A stretch of DNA of 35,867 nucleotides from Dysgonamonadaceae bacterium (GCA_031271125.1 JAISWH010000037.1:1-35867); one strand, 5' to 3'; positions 24,345-34,510 are shown, counted from the first letter of the stretch. The notes: generated by a model not told the origin, from the letters alone. Numbers and translations are program-made.

Positions 24345-27300
24345 ATGATAAATGAAACAATCTTAAATGACCGAATCCTCATCCTCGACGGAGCCATGGG
24401 GACTATGATTCAGCAATATAATCTCACGGAAGAAGATTACAGAGGAACCTTATTCGCTAATTCCTCAAAACAACAAAAAGGCAATAACGACTTACTAAGC
24501 ATCACGCAACCGGCTATCATTAAAGCCATTCACATACAATATTTAGAAGCCGGCGCCGACGTCATAGAAACCAATACGTTCAATGCAAACCGCATTTCTA
24601 TGGCCGATTACGGCATGACGGACTACATCAGGGAAATGAATCTGGCGGCTGTACGCCTTGCCCGCGAAGCGGCAGACGAATATACGGCAAAAAACCCAAA
24701 CAAACCCCGTTTTGTAGCCGGCTCCATCGGGCCAACTAATAAAACAGCGTCTATCTCGCCGAATATTTCTGATTTGGCGCTCCGGAACATTACTTTCGAC
24801 GAATTGCAAGCAGCTTACAGGGAACAAATCGACGCTTTGATTGAGGGTGGGGTAGACGCGCTTCTGATTGAAACGGTTTTCGATACCCTGAACCTGAAAG
24901 CCGCTTTGATAGCCGCCGAACAATCTCTGTTGGAATCTGGAAAAGAAATTTCCATCATGGTTTCGTTCACCATTGTCGGGAAAAGCGGACGGATATTATC
25001 GGGACAAACGATCGAAGCGGCGCTCGCATCTATTTCTCATGCCAAACTCCTGAGCGTAGGCTTGAATTGCTCTTTCGGAGCTTCCGACATGAAGTCTTTC
25101 CTGAAAGAATTGGCACGCATCGCGCCCTGTTATATCAGCGCCCATCCGAATGCCGGATTGCCTAACAATTTGGGTCAGTACGACGAAACACCCGAAAAAA
25201 TGGCGCCCCAAATCAAAGAATATATCGACGAAAACTTAGTAAATATCGTAGGCGGTTGCTGTGGAACTACGCCGGCGCATATTGCCGCTATTGCCGCCGT
25301 TGTCGAAAAGGCAACGGGTAAGCGAAGGGCGAAGGGCAACGGACAACGGGCGACGGACGAATTGGTTTTGTCGGGATTGGAAACGCTTTCTTTCGCCCAT
25401 CGCCTCATACCTTTTACCCTCATCGGCGAACGTTGTAATGTGGCCGGTTCCCGTAAATTCCTCCGGCTGATTAAAGAAAAAAAATACGGCGAAGCGCTCG
25501 GCATTGCCCGCAAACAGGTGGAAGACGGAGCGCAAGTCTTGGACGTCAATCTTGACGACGGTCTGTTGGACGGCGTCACGGAAATGACAACATTCCTGAA
25601 TATGATGGCTTCCGATCCCGACATTATTCGGGTGCCGGTAATGATCGACAGTTCGAACTGGAAAGTCATCGAAGCCGGATTAAAATGCTTGCAGGGAAAA
25701 TCCATTGTCAATTCCATCAGCCTCAAAAACGGGGAAGCCGACTTTTTGGAAAAAGCGCGCATCGTCCGTTCCTACGGAGCTGCTGTGATTGCTATGGCTT
25801 TCGACGAAAAAGGACAAGCGGATACTTTTGAACGGAAAATTGAAATTGCCGCCCGCGAATACCGTTTACTGACCGAACAAGCAGGTTTTCCTCCTTACGA
25901 TATTATCTTCGATCCCAATGTTTTAGCTGTAGCTACCGGTATTGAGGAACATGCCGGCTACGCCCTCAATTTTATCCGAGCCGTCGAATGGATTAAAACC
26001 AATCTGCCCGGAGCAAAAGTGAGCGGCGGAATCAGCAACCTGTCCTTTTCTTTCCGCGGCAACGACCGGCTGCGGGAAGCCATGCACGCTGTTTTCCTCT
26101 ACCACTGCATCGGAAAAGGACTGGATATGGGAATTGTAAATCCCTCTTCTTCGGTATTGTACGAAGATATTGATGCGGAATTATTGACTTTAATCGAAGA
26201 TGTGATTTTCAACCGTCGCTCCGACGCTGCCGAACGGCTGACGGATTACGCCCAACAAAATACTTTCACCAAGGAAGAGAAAGAGGATAAACGGGAAACC
26301 TGGCGGACGCTTCCGCTTTCCGAAAGATTGCAATATGCCCTCGTAAAAGGCATTGAAGATTACTTGGAGCAAGATTTGACGGAAGCCATGCAAACGTATG
26401 CCAAACCGATAGAAATCATCGACGGCCCTCTGATGGAAGGCATGAACACGGTCGGAAACTTATTCGGCGCCGGGAAAATGTTTCTTCCGCAAGTAGTGAA
26501 AACCGCCCGCACCATGAAAAAGGCGGTATCAATTATCCAACCGGCTATTGAAGCCGGTCGGGGAGAGGTTATCCAAAAAGTGGGTAAAATATTGATAGCC
26601 ACCGTCAAAGGCGATGTACATGACATTGGTAAAAATATTACGGCTGTCGTTTTAGCTTGCAACAATTACGATATTATCGACCTCGGCGTGATGGTTCCTC
26701 CGGAAGTAATTATTCAAAACGCTAAAAAGCACAATGTAGACCTGGTCGCCTTAAGCGGACTGATTACGCCCAGCCTGCAAGAAATGACCGTAGTGGCTTC
26801 CGAAATGGAAAAAGCCGGATTTTCCGTTCCTTTGATGATTGGCGGGGCGACGACGTCCAAATTGCATACGGCTTTGAAAATCGATCCGTATTATCATGGG
26901 GCGGTAGTGCATGTCCCCGATGCTTCCCTTGCCGTGCCGGCTGCAAATCAACTGCTGAATCCGGAAACCAAAAGCGAATATATCCGAACGGTCAAAAACA
27001 AATACGAAGTTTTACGCGGTCAATCGTCCAAAAAAGAGTTAGTGCCTTTGGATTATGCGCGGAAACATCCTTTTGCGATTGATTGGTCTAAACATCAATC
27101 TTTTGCGCCTTCGTTTATGGGGACGAAAATTTTTCCGTATTTGCCTGTGAAAGAAATAGTTCCTTATATTAATTGGGCTGCCTATCTGACGGCCTGGAAA
27201 TTCCCGGCAAAGTATGGAAAATACATGCGGCTGAAAACCGGCGCCGAAAAACAAACATGGTTGCTTGATTCCGAAAGAGAAGGAAATCCGAAAGCGGAAG

Positions 27301-28022
27301 AAGCCGCTCGGTTAATGGACGATACGCAAAAAATCTTGCAGGATTGGGCGGAGCATGATACCGGATTTATAAAAGCGCTTATTGGTTTTTATCCTGTAAC
27401 GCGGGATTCGGAAACGATTCGTGTCGCAGGCATAAACATTCCGTTCCTTCGCCAGCAGGAACGACGGGAAGACGACCGTTACAAATCTTTGGCCGATTTT
27501 TTTCATCCCGACGGCGATTATATCGGATTTTTTGTAGTAACAGCCGGATCGAACACGATGGAAAAAGTCTGTGATTGTGGTCGTTCACATGATCCGGATG
27601 CTTATACGGATATGATCAAGCAGATTCTTCGCGATCGTTTGGCGGAAGCGGCCACCGAATATCTGCACGAAAGCGTCCGAAAAACCTGGTGGGGCTACAA
27701 TCCCAACGAGGCTTACGCACCGGAAGAATTACCGCACGCTCCCGTTCCCGGCATACGTCCGGCTTCGGGCTATCCTTCACATCCCGATATTTCCCTGAAT
27801 TTTGTGATTGATTCTCTGCTCAATATGAAGCAGATAGGCGTAGAACTAACGCCTAACGGCGCTATGAATCCGCCGGCAACCACTTCGGGAATTTTTATTT
27901 CCAATCCCGAATCGGAATATTTTATGGTTGGCGGAATTGATGAAGAACAACTCTCGGATTATGCTGTCCGGAAAGGAGTTACGGTTGATGAGGCTCGGAA
28001 ATGGTTGGCTGGGGTAATCTGA
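24345..28022 (+). CDS. metH: cobalamin-dependent methionine synthase
   Basis: This 1225-residue cytoplasmic enzyme makes methionine from homocysteine and methyltetrahydrofolate. All four modules are present. The homocysteine domain has zinc ligands Cys242 (LNCSFG), Cys305 and Cys306 (GGCCGTTP). The pterin domain shows FTLIGERCNVAGSRKF. The cobalamin cap and domain carry VKGDVHDIGKN with His759 as the lower cobalt ligand. The activation domain has GIRPASGYPSHPD and YFMVGGI. The linker after the first domain (residues 323-339, RRAKGNGQRATD) is encoded by a purine-rich repeat. Only 51 bp separate it from smpB, so no B12 riboswitch fits. Confidence 0.98.
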   Translation: MINETILNDRILILDGAMGTMIQQYNLTEEDYRGTLFANSSKQQKGNNDLLSITQPAIIKAIHIQYLEAGADVIETNTFNANRISMADYGMTDYIREMNLAAVRLAREAADEYTAKNPNKPRFVAGSIGPTNKTASISPNISDLALRNITFDELQAAYREQIDALIEGGVDALLIETVFDTLNLKAALIAAEQSLLESGKEISIMVSFTIVGKSGRILSGQTIEAALASISHAKLLSVGLNCSFGASDMKSFLKELARIAPCYISAHPNAGLPNNLGQYDETPEKMAPQIKEYIDENLVNIVGGCCGTTPAHIAAIAAVVEKATGKRRAKGNGQRATDELVLSGLETLSFAHRLIPFTLIGERCNVAGSRKFLRLIKEKKYGEALGIARKQVEDGAQVLDVNLDDGLLDGVTEMTTFLNMMASDPDIIRVPVMIDSSNWKVIEAGLKCLQGKSIVNSISLKNGEADFLEKARIVRSYGAAVIAMAFDEKGQADTFERKIEIAAREYRLLTEQAGFPPYDIIFDPNVLAVATGIEEHAGYALNFIRAVEWIKTNLPGAKVSGGISNLSFSFRGNDRLREAMHAVFLYHCIGKGLDMGIVNPSSSVLYEDIDAELLTLIEDVIFNRRSDAAERLTDYAQQNTFTKEEKEDKRETWRTLPLSERLQYALVKGIEDYLEQDLTEAMQTYAKPIEIIDGPLMEGMNTVGNLFGAGKMFLPQVVKTARTMKKAVSIIQPAIEAGRGEVIQKVGKILIATVKGDVHDIGKNITAVVLACNNYDIIDLGVMVPPEVIIQNAKKHNVDLVALSGLITPSLQEMTVVASEMEKAGFSVPLMIGGATTSKLHTALKIDPYYHGAVVHVPDASLAVPAANQLLNPETKSEYIRTVKNKYEVLRGQSSKKELVPLDYARKHPFAIDWSKHQSFAPSFMGTKIFPYLPVKEIVPYINWAAYLTAWKFPAKYGKYMRLKTGAEKQTWLLDSEREGNPKAEEAARLMDDTQKILQDWAEHDTGFIKALIGFYPVTRDSETIRVAGINIPFLRQQERREDDRYKSLADFFHPDGDYIGFFVVTAGSNTMEKVCDCGRSHDPDAYTDMIKQILRDRLAEAATEYLHESVRKTWWGYNPNEAYAPEELPHAPVPGIRPASGYPSHPDISLNFVIDSLLNMKQIGVELTPNGAMNPPATTSGIFISNPESEYFMVGGIDEEQLSDYAVRKGVTVDEARKWLAGVI
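25311..25360 (+). repeat. GGGCAACGGGCGACGG-type repeat inside metH
   Basis: Repeated units of the type (A/C)GGGC(A/G)A and ACGGACAACGGGCGACGGAC lie in frame in the linker between the homocysteine and folate modules. The sequence looks like an intergenic repeat and not normal coding sequence. It encodes a basic, flexible stretch. Confidence 0.55.
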
Positions 28023-28023
28023 A

Positions 28024-28338
28024 TTATTTCAAATAAAACACTTCTTCCAAAAACGTCGTTACGGGTGAATTATCGGGATTAACTTCCATAATATCACTCA
28101 TGTAGTCCCACCATTTCTGTTGAATTTCCACGTGACCGAGTTCTTGCGACGAAATGCCGCCACTTTGTTTTTGTACGCCGAAAAGGATGTTTGTTTCTTC
28201 GTCCAGGAAAATAGAATAATCACCGACGCCCGCTTTTTTGATTAACTCAACGATTTCCGGCCATATTTTCTTGTGCCGTTTGATGTACTCCTGTTTGAAG
28301 CCGGACTTCAGTTTCATTTTAAATGCTATTCGTTCCAT
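28024..28338 (-). CDS. rhaM: L-rhamnose mutarotase
   Basis: A 104-residue enzyme, the usual length, that interconverts alpha and beta anomers of L-rhamnose. Family features are RIAFKMKLKSGFKQEYIKRH with the active-site His, IWPEIVELIKKAGVGDYSIFLDE, WWDYMSDIMEVNPDNSPV and EEVFYL at the end. The start at 28338 gives the standard N-terminus (MERIAFKM); the frame could extend to 28362. Its stop lies one base from the metH stop, in convergent orientation. No other rhamnose genes are nearby, although the window also holds kduI/kduD, which suits growth on rhamnogalacturonan. Confidence 0.93.
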   Translation of the reverse strand: MERIAFKMKLKSGFKQEYIKRHKKIWPEIVELIKKAGVGDYSIFLDEETNILFGVQKQSGGISSQELGHVEIQQKWWDYMSDIMEVNPDNSPVTTFLEEVFYLK

Positions 28339-28438
28339 AAAAGTGTATTTAATATTTTGCAAAGAAAAGGGAAAAAATACAGATCGTTAATGGAAAATTA
28401 TACGAATATATGGAAAATTGTTCAAAAAAACAAGTTCA

Positions 28439-30727
28439 TTAAGGAATAAACTTAGAACCGAAAATTAAGTATCCGATATTCAACCCGAAATTCCAATTGT
28501 TTTTCGGAAAGCTGTAACAATTAGCAAACAAACTGATCGACATAAAAGGCAATTGAGCAACCAGACTGATTTCACCCATATACGCCGGATGCGAAAACAA
28601 ATTGCCGTAATAAGTTTTCTTATTTGCATCTTTGAATAGGGGGTAAATGGGTAAAAATCCATGAAAATCACCCCGCATATGAAAGATGGTATTTAACTTC
28701 CAAATAGGAATAATTCCGGCGGCGACAAATTGATTGGCTCTAAATGATTCGTTGAAAACGATTGCACTGTGTAGGGTAGGGGTGTAGGTCGGCGCCTGAA
28801 GCACCGAAGCTGTATAATTATTCAAGAAGTTTTTGCTCGACAAAACACTTTGTAATTTATATCCCAAATTGAATTTGGAATTTATTGCATGCAAATTGTA
28901 TATTGACGCGTCCATCTGAATCCATGACTGGTATTGATTGTTTTGTTGGTGTATACTGTTTGCCGGTATAAAAGTTTCGTATCCGGATATATACTGGGCA
29001 AAAACGTGGTGATCATGTCCATGGATAGGGTATTGTTTGGCGTCTTGTGTGTTTTTCCTGTAAAAAATACCGAATGAAAACAATTTGTAAATGCTTTTGT
29101 CAAAATAGTCATCCGTATAAATTTTATCCTGATAGTATTTGTCTTCCAGGATTCCGAAGCCGGCAACAAAATCCATTCTCGCTTTATTGACAAAAGGAAG
29201 TCCTAAACCCAATTTTCCATACGTTTCGCGTTGATGAATGAATGTAGATATTTCCGTGTCCATGAAAAGTTTTTCACTTTCATAATATTTCCGGTCATTG
29301 TAAGTAATCCGTCCGGTAATATCCATCGGAATATTTCCTTGCAGTTCGATTTTTCCGGCAAAAGACACTCCATTGTAAGTATTTCCTACTTGCATATCAA
29401 GCATCAGGGTGGAAGCAAAATCCGTTAAACTCCTGTATCCCAATCCCAAATACAATTGATTGGCGCTCATTGAAGAAATATTCCCCCCGAAAGCCACCGT
29501 AATAACGTTATCAATTTGGATATCCAGATATAAATCAAAAGTTTTTGTATCCGGATTCCAAACGGCATTCGGCATGATTTCTTTTATCTTCGGATTGGAC
29601 AATAAACGGAAATATGACTGCCTAAAATCTTCCATCGTGAAATTGTCATCACGGTCCCGTTTGATTTGATTTTCGATGTACGCTTGTTGTTCTTTATTTC
29701 CTCCGGAAATGTATATCTTATTGAAAACCAATGGCGGAAGTTTGGATTTATACGCTTTTCTTTTTTGTTCAAGTTCTTTCAGAGGCATGTTGCGATTCAC
29801 TTTCATTTTAATGGAATCAATCATTTTTAAGGTAGCTTCGTAACCCATATCAAAAAGCGTTTTTGATTTTTGAAAATCAAGTAAACCAATGTCATCCAAA
29901 GTGAAATTCAGGATGATTCCTTCGTCCTGACCAACCCTGTAATAAGGCTTTTGCATAACCATGTTTTCCAACAGGTCATACAAACTCATTTCTTCTGTTT
30001 TCTTCGCTTTTTTCCCCGTAACGACAGAGCCAATAATAAAATCCGGATTGAAATTTTTTTTCATCGGATTCACCGGAAAATTATCGTAAATACCACCGTC
30101 GAAAAGAGGGATGCTATCCTTGTATATGGGATTGAATACCAATGGAAAAGTCATAGAAGCCCTCACAGCGTCGCCCAAACTGCCGTTTCTGAAAAAAATA
30201 GGTTCTTTATGAAAAACATCGGAAGCTACACACAAAAAAGGCACGAAAAGATTGTTAAAATCACCGCCACATTGGGCATTCGCTTGTGCATACAATTGCA
30301 TAAATGCCTGGTTCATCTGAATCGGATTGATAAGATAATTGGGCAAAAGCGATTGATTAATTTTCAGAGAGTCAAACGGAACCCTGAGATTCATAAAATC
30401 CGGTTTATTCGGACTTTTCCTGAAATAATACTGATATTTTTCTTCCACTTTTCCGGTTTGCCAATAATGAAAATTCTCCGATAAAAATAAATCAAGCATT
30501 TCTTCCGGAGTATAACCCGATGCATACAAACTTCCAACGATAGCGCCAATAGAAGTTCCGGTTATGTAATCAATTGGAATGTCATTGTCTTCCAAGGCTT
30601 TAATAATTCCAATATGTACAGCGCCTTTAGCGCCGCCGCCACTTAGCACCAAACCGACTTTTTGGGAATAAACCGAGCCGAATGACGTCATTAAAATCAA
30701 AAAAATAAGAAATCGTATTTTGCACAT
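28439..30727 (-). CDS. patatin-like phospholipase with C-terminal outer-membrane barrel
   Basis: A 762-residue protein with a signal peptide (to about SVYSQ, residue 21). A patatin domain follows, with oxyanion loop GGGAKG (30-35), nucleophile Ser59 in GTSIG and Asp210 in DGG. A POTRA-like segment (about 335-420: FNKIYISGGNKEQQAYIENQI) and a 16-strand-type Omp85 barrel complete it. This is the layout of type Vd secretion proteins such as PlpD of Pseudomonas, in which the barrel presents a lipase at the cell surface. Bacteroidetes homologues are common, and the lipase may stay periplasmic or surface-linked. Substrate is unknown. All catalytic residues are present. Confidence 0.9.
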   Translation of the reverse strand: MCKIRFLIFLILMTSFGSVYSQKVGLVLSGGGAKGAVHIGIIKALEDNDIPIDYITGTSIGAIVGSLYASGYTPEEMLDLFLSENFHYWQTGKVEEKYQYYFRKSPNKPDFMNLRVPFDSLKINQSLLPNYLINPIQMNQAFMQLYAQANAQCGGDFNNLFVPFLCVASDVFHKEPIFFRNGSLGDAVRASMTFPLVFNPIYKDSIPLFDGGIYDNFPVNPMKKNFNPDFIIGSVVTGKKAKKTEEMSLYDLLENMVMQKPYYRVGQDEGIILNFTLDDIGLLDFQKSKTLFDMGYEATLKMIDSIKMKVNRNMPLKELEQKRKAYKSKLPPLVFNKIYISGGNKEQQAYIENQIKRDRDDNFTMEDFRQSYFRLLSNPKIKEIMPNAVWNPDTKTFDLYLDIQIDNVITVAFGGNISSMSANQLYLGLGYRSLTDFASTLMLDMQVGNTYNGVSFAGKIELQGNIPMDITGRITYNDRKYYESEKLFMDTEISTFIHQRETYGKLGLGLPFVNKARMDFVAGFGILEDKYYQDKIYTDDYFDKSIYKLFSFGIFYRKNTQDAKQYPIHGHDHHVFAQYISGYETFIPANSIHQQNNQYQSWIQMDASIYNLHAINSKFNLGYKLQSVLSSKNFLNNYTASVLQAPTYTPTLHSAIVFNESFRANQFVAAGIIPIWKLNTIFHMRGDFHGFLPIYPLFKDANKKTYYGNLFSHPAYMGEISLVAQLPFMSISLFANCYSFPKNNWNFGLNIGYLIFGSKFIP

Positions 30728-30746
30728 AATTTTTCAAATTCTGCAA

Positions 30747-30754
30747 CAAAAGTA
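30747..30754 (-). promoter_or_regulatory. -7 box of the patatin-barrel gene
   Basis: TACTTTTG on the minus strand matches the consensus and lies about 20 bp before the start codon. No clear TTTG is seen at -33. Confidence 0.5.
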
Positions 30755-30828
30755 AGCATTTTTATTTATATTTTGTAATAAATTGAATGATGTATTACCG
30801 GCAGCAATCATAAATAAAAAAAAAATAT

Positions 30829-30836
30829 TACTTTTG
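30829..30836 (+). promoter_or_regulatory. -7 box of radA
   Basis: TACTTTTG matches TAnnTTTG exactly and gives a leader of about 70 nt. The upstream A-rich tract has no clear TTTG. It is divergent from the identical octamer serving the patatin gene 75 bp away. Confidence 0.5.
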
Positions 30837-30910
30837 CGAATTATAAATTTATTTTTATATAATGAATATAATTACTATTATGTTAAATAGAACATATAGA
30901 ACATTCGAAT

Positions 30911-32275
30911 ATGGCTAAAAAGACAGTTTTCGTATGTTCACAATGTGGTAATGACTCCCCTAAATGGCTTGGCAAGTGTCCGGTCTGCGGTGAATGGAAT
31001 ACGTATGTTGAAGAAATTATCGTACCCAAAAATTCCGGCCGTCAGGTTTCCGGTTTAACTAATTATGAAACCCCCAAAGTACAACCGGTTTTACTTCAGC
31101 AAATTGATGCCGGAGAAGAAATCCGTATGGATTTAAATGACGGCGAACTGAATCGTGTACTGGGCGGTGGACTTGTACCCGGTTCGATGATTTTGATCGG
31201 CGGAGAACCGGGCATTGGAAAATCAACTTTGGTGCTGCAAACCGTCTTAAAACTAAAGAATTACAAAACGCTTTATGTGTCCGGAGAAGAAAGCGCCCGG
31301 CAATTGAAACTTCGTGCGGAACGACTTGGAACAGAGCACGAAAACCTTTATATCCTCTGCGAAACCAATCTCGAACAAATTTTTGCGCATATCAATAATT
31401 TAAAACCTGATTTATTGGTTGTTGATTCGGTACAAACAGTTTATACAGAACGAGTTGAATCAAGTCCTGGAAGCGTTTCCCAAGTTCGGGAATCGGCGGC
31501 GTCTTTGCTGAAATTCGCCAAGGAAACCGGTACACCTACCCTACTTATCGGCCATATCAATAAGGAAGGCAGCATTGCCGGGCCTAAAGTATTGGAACAC
31601 ATTGTTGATACGGTTTTGCAATTTGAAGGCGATCAACATTACATGTATCGCGTTTTGCGAAATATTAAGAATCGTTTTGGTTCTACCTCAGAGTTAGGTA
31701 TTTACGAAATGAATCAGAATGGCTTGCGGGAAGTCGGCAATCCATCCGAATTGCTTTTAACTCAGAATCATGAAGGTTTGAGTGGCGTGGCAATTGCGGC
31801 TACCATAGAAGGTATTCGTCCGTTTTTAATTGAAACACAAGCGCTTGTAAGTACAGCCGCATACGGAACACCCCAACGTTCGGCAACCGGTTTCGACATT
31901 CGCCGGATGAACATGTTGTTGGCTGTTTTGGAAAAAAGAGCGGGATTTAAGTTGATACAGAAAGATGTTTTCCTCAATATCGCGGGTGGATTGCGGGTGA
32001 GTGATCCGGCGATGGATTTGTCGGTGATTTCGGCGATTCTCTCGTCGAGCCTTGATATTGCAATTGGGCAGGAAATTTGCATGTCGGGCGAAGTTGGTCT
32101 TTCGGGCGAAATTCGTCCGGTAAACCGTATTGAGCAACGGATTTTGGAAGCAGAAAAATTGGGATTCAAGAAAATCCTGATTCCTCAGAATAATCTGAAA
32201 AATAAAAGTAGTTCCAACATTGAAATAGTGTCGGTGAAGAAAGTGGAAGAAGCTTTCCGGGAGTTATTCGGTTGA
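30911..32275 (+). CDS. radA: DNA repair protein RadA
   Basis: This 454-residue RecA-like ATPase promotes branch migration in recombination repair. The N-terminal zinc finger has Cys9, Cys12, Cys23 and Cys26 (CSQCGNDSPKWLGKCPVC). Walker A is GEPGIGKST (98-106), Walker B is DLLVVDSVQT, and the RadA-specific KNRFG motif is at 253-257. A C-terminal Lon-protease-like domain follows (SGEVGLSGEIRPVNRIEQRI). Length and motifs are normal. It is a single-gene unit with its own promoter. Confidence 0.98.
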   Translation: MAKKTVFVCSQCGNDSPKWLGKCPVCGEWNTYVEEIIVPKNSGRQVSGLTNYETPKVQPVLLQQIDAGEEIRMDLNDGELNRVLGGGLVPGSMILIGGEPGIGKSTLVLQTVLKLKNYKTLYVSGEESARQLKLRAERLGTEHENLYILCETNLEQIFAHINNLKPDLLVVDSVQTVYTERVESSPGSVSQVRESAASLLKFAKETGTPTLLIGHINKEGSIAGPKVLEHIVDTVLQFEGDQHYMYRVLRNIKNRFGSTSELGIYEMNQNGLREVGNPSELLLTQNHEGLSGVAIAATIEGIRPFLIETQALVSTAAYGTPQRSATGFDIRRMNMLLAVLEKRAGFKLIQKDVFLNIAGGLRVSDPAMDLSVISAILSSSLDIAIGQEICMSGEVGLSGEIRPVNRIEQRILEAEKLGFKKILIPQNNLKNKSSSNIEIVSVKKVEEAFRELFG

Positions 32276-32297
32276 ACCGGTGTTTTGAGGACGCTAC

Positions 32298-32696
32298 TCA
32301 GGTGTAGTGTTTGCCCGCCCAATCAATAACGATTTTACCTTGTCGTAAACTTTCTTGAACGATTTTATAACTCGGATTCCCATCGTAACCCATAGCTTTG
32401 TGTAAACTTTCGTAAGAGGCAAGTAAAGGATGCATCATTTTACGATCTTTTTTAGCCATAGCAGCCTCGTAGTCATTGAAATCGGGACGTTGCCCCTTTT
32501 TCAAATTTTCGCGTACTTTCAATACAGCGTCCAGCGCGACAAGCACGCCATTCCAAGCCGTATCTCCAGCCATTTTTACATATTTCGGGTCTTTGTAATA
32601 ACCGCCTTCCTTTCCGGCTTTTTCAGAAAGAATTGTTCGGGCATTTTCCAGATAGCGTTCTGCTTCTCTGATAGGATGGTTTTGATGTTTTGACAT
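32298..32696 (-). CDS. DUF5618 family protein
   Basis: A 132-residue, probably all-helical cytoplasmic protein resembling DUF5618, found mainly in Bacteroidetes. Recognisable segments are HPIREAERYLENARTILSEKA, YVKMAGDTAWNGVLVALDAVL, DYEAAMAKKDRKMMHPLLASYE and LHKAMGYDGN. The helical pattern with conserved Trp and Leu recalls HEPN/nucleotidyltransferase-partner-like bundles, but that is only a visual likeness. No toxin or transferase partner gene adjoins it. It has a consensus promoter of its own. Confidence 0.75.
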   Translation of the reverse strand: MSKHQNHPIREAERYLENARTILSEKAGKEGGYYKDPKYVKMAGDTAWNGVLVALDAVLKVRENLKKGQRPDFNDYEAAMAKKDRKMMHPLLASYESLHKAMGYDGNPSYKIVQESLRQGKIVIDWAGKHYT

Positions 32697-32728
32697 GATG
32701 AATAATTATTTAGATTTTTACCATTTTG

Positions 32729-32760
32729 CAAAAATAGATTATTCTTTGCCTTCCTCCAAA
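32729..32760 (-). promoter_or_regulatory. promoter of the DUF5618 gene
   Basis: On the minus strand TTTG (32760-32757) and TATTTTTG (32736-32729) are separated by exactly 20 bp. The leader is about 25 nt. Confidence 0.65.
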
Positions 32761-32776
32761 TGATTTGAGAAAAAAA

Positions 32777-33685
32777 TTACTGCATATTTCCAATTAATTC
32801 CCGCACCGAATTAAATCCATGCCGGTTTAAGTAATCTTCTATTCCATCGACAATTTTAGTTGAAACTGTCGGATCTATAAAATTATAAGTGCCTATTTGA
32901 ACGGCAGTTGCACCTGCTAATATAAACTCGATTGCATCTTTCCAATCCGATATTCCGCCCAATCCGATAACCGGAATTTTCACGGCTTTTGCTGTCTGCC
33001 AAACCATTCGCAAGGCAACAGGTTTTATACAGGGTCCGGATAATCCGCCGGTTATCGTCGATAATACCGGCTGTCTCTTTTCAGCATCAATCGCCATACC
33101 GAGCAAAGTATTGATAAGTGATATGGAATCGGCGCCTTCCGCTTCGACGACCTTGGCGATTTCCGTAATGTCGGTTACATTGGGTGATAGTTTGACTATC
33201 AACAATTTACGGTAAACTTTCCGAACAGCCCTCACCACTTCCGAAGCGCTTCCGCAATTGGTGCCGAAAGCCATCCCGCCTTCTTTCACATTGGGACAGG
33301 AAATATTCAGCTCTATGGCCTGAATTTTTTCCAACTCGTTGATTTTACCGGCACAAGCTACATATTCTTCAATGGTCGAACCGCTTACATTGACAATCAT
33401 CCGGGTGTCAATATCTTTGATTTCGGGATAGATTTCGGAAATAAAATAATCAACGCCTTTGTTTTGTAAACCGACAGCATTTAACATGCCCGCAGGTGTT
33501 TCCGCCATGCGAGGATAATTATTGCCTTCGCGGGGACGAAGTGTTGTGCCTTTGACAATGACACCTCCCAAGCGCGACAAATCTATAAAATCACTGTATT
33601 CGCTTCCGTAACCAAATGTGCCGGAAGCTGTTAGCACAGGATTCTTAAAGTTTAATCCACCTATTTCAATATTTAAATCTGCCAT
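32777..33685 (-). CDS. pyrD: dihydroorotate dehydrogenase B, catalytic subunit
   Basis: A 302-residue FMN enzyme of class 1B that oxidises dihydroorotate to orotate in pyrimidine synthesis, passing electrons to PyrK and NAD. Visible features are [16 protein letters not shown], the active-site loop [13 protein letters not shown] with the catalytic Cys, [46 protein letters not shown] and [13 protein letters not shown]. The start at 33685 ([11 protein letters not shown]) is the family start; a longer frame to 33874 runs inside pyrK. It overlaps pyrK by 13 bp, as expected for a coupled pair. Confidence 0.95.
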   Translation of the reverse strand: MADLNIEIGGLNFKNPVLTASGTFGYGSEYSDFIDLSRLGGVIVKGTTLRPREGNNYPRMAETPAGMLNAVGLQNKGVDYFISEIYPEIKDIDTRMIVNVSGSTIEEYVACAGKINELEKIQAIELNISCPNVKEGGMAFGTNCGSASEVVRAVRKVYRKLLIVKLSPNVTDITEIAKVVEAEGADSISLINTLLGMAIDAEKRQPVLSTITGGLSGPCIKPVALRMVWQTAKAVKIPVIGLGGISDWKDAIEFILAGATAVQIGTYNFIDPTVSTKIVDGIEDYLNRHGFNSVRELIGNMQ

Positions 33686-34449
33686 GTTAATTGATTGATA
33701 TTCATTACAGGACCTTCGGTACAAACACATACGTTTCCACGAACGGTTTTTTCCACGCAGCAGAGGCAAGCGCCGATTCCGCAAGCCATTGTGTTTTCGA
33801 GTGATACCTCGCAAGCGATTCCTTTTTCGCGGGCATACCGGGTTACTGCGGCCATCATGGGTTTGGGACCGCAAGTATATATAAAGTCAAAATCGGCCGA
33901 TTGTAGAATGGAATGGTTTGTTACATAGCCTTTTTCGCCTGCGCTACCGTCTTCCGTCGTGATGTAAACTTTTCCGAATCTTCCGAATTCATTGATTTGC
34001 AGTATATCTTTTTCCGTTTTCGCGCCTAACAGAAATTCATGTTTGTAACCAAGTTCCCGCAAACAAGCGCCTAAATACAACAAAGGCGCAGTCCCGATTC
34101 CTCCTCCGATTAATAGAAATTTGCCGGACTTTCCAGGCAGAGTGAAACTGTTTCCCAAAGGATAAATGAGATTCAAATGATTGCCTTTTTTTAGTTTGGA
34201 AAGTTTTCGAGTGCCGTTACCGATTACTTGAACAAGTAACCAAAGTTCATTTTTTTCTTTGTCGACAAAGTGAACGGAAATAGGCCGTCGCAAAAAAGTA
34301 GTTGAGGAATCCTCAATCAAGACTTGTACAAATTGTCCGGGAAGTATTTCCGGGATTTTTTCTTCAAGGCCTAATTTTAATAGACAATATTCATTACCGT
34401 TAAAAAGTATATTTTCTTTGACCGTCCAATTTGCAATATATTTTTTCAT
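33673..34449 (-). CDS. pyrK: dihydroorotate dehydrogenase B, electron-transfer subunit
   Basis: A 258-residue iron-sulphur flavoprotein that carries electrons from PyrD to NAD. It has the FAD-binding motif RRPISVH (54-60), the NAD-binding-type [13 protein letters not shown] and CGPKPMM. The [2Fe-2S] cluster ligands are Cys223, Cys228, Cys231 and Cys243 in the CGIGACLCC...CVCTEGPV region. Length is normal. It is first in the pyrK-pyrD unit, behind a near-perfect promoter. Confidence 0.95.
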   Translation of the reverse strand: MKKYIANWTVKENILFNGNEYCLLKLGLEEKIPEILPGQFVQVLIEDSSTTFLRRPISVHFVDKEKNELWLLVQVIGNGTRKLSKLKKGNHLNLIYPLGNSFTLPGKSGKFLLIGGGIGTAPLLYLGACLRELGYKHEFLLGAKTEKDILQINEFGRFGKVYITTEDGSAGEKGYVTNHSILQSADFDFIYTCGPKPMMAAVTRYAREKGIACEVSLENTMACGIGACLCCVEKTVRGNVCVCTEGPVMNINQLTWQI

Positions 34450-34478
34450 AAATTGCTATATTATCGTTTTGCAGCGTA

Positions 34479-34510
34479 CAAATATACACCAAAGTCAGCA
34501 CATGTACAAG
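34479..34510 (-). promoter_or_regulatory. promoter of pyrK-pyrD
   Basis: On the minus strand CTTG (34510-34507) and TATATTTG (34486-34479) are separated by 20 bp. The -7 box is perfect and the -33 box has one mismatch. The leader is about 23 nt. Confidence 0.6.

Noticed and set aside
28390..28418. Direct repeat ATGGAAAATT downstream of the patatin gene
   Set aside because: Two short AT-rich copies in an AT-rich gap are within chance; no structure or T-run supports a terminator.
32298..32696. HEPN-type toxin for the DUF5618 protein
   Set aside because: There is no partner nucleotidyltransferase gene and no clear RX4-6H motif; the resemblance is only a helical, Trp-containing bundle.
33686..33874. 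Longer N-terminus of PyrD
   Set aside because: It runs inside pyrK in another frame; family proteins start at [10 protein letters not shown].
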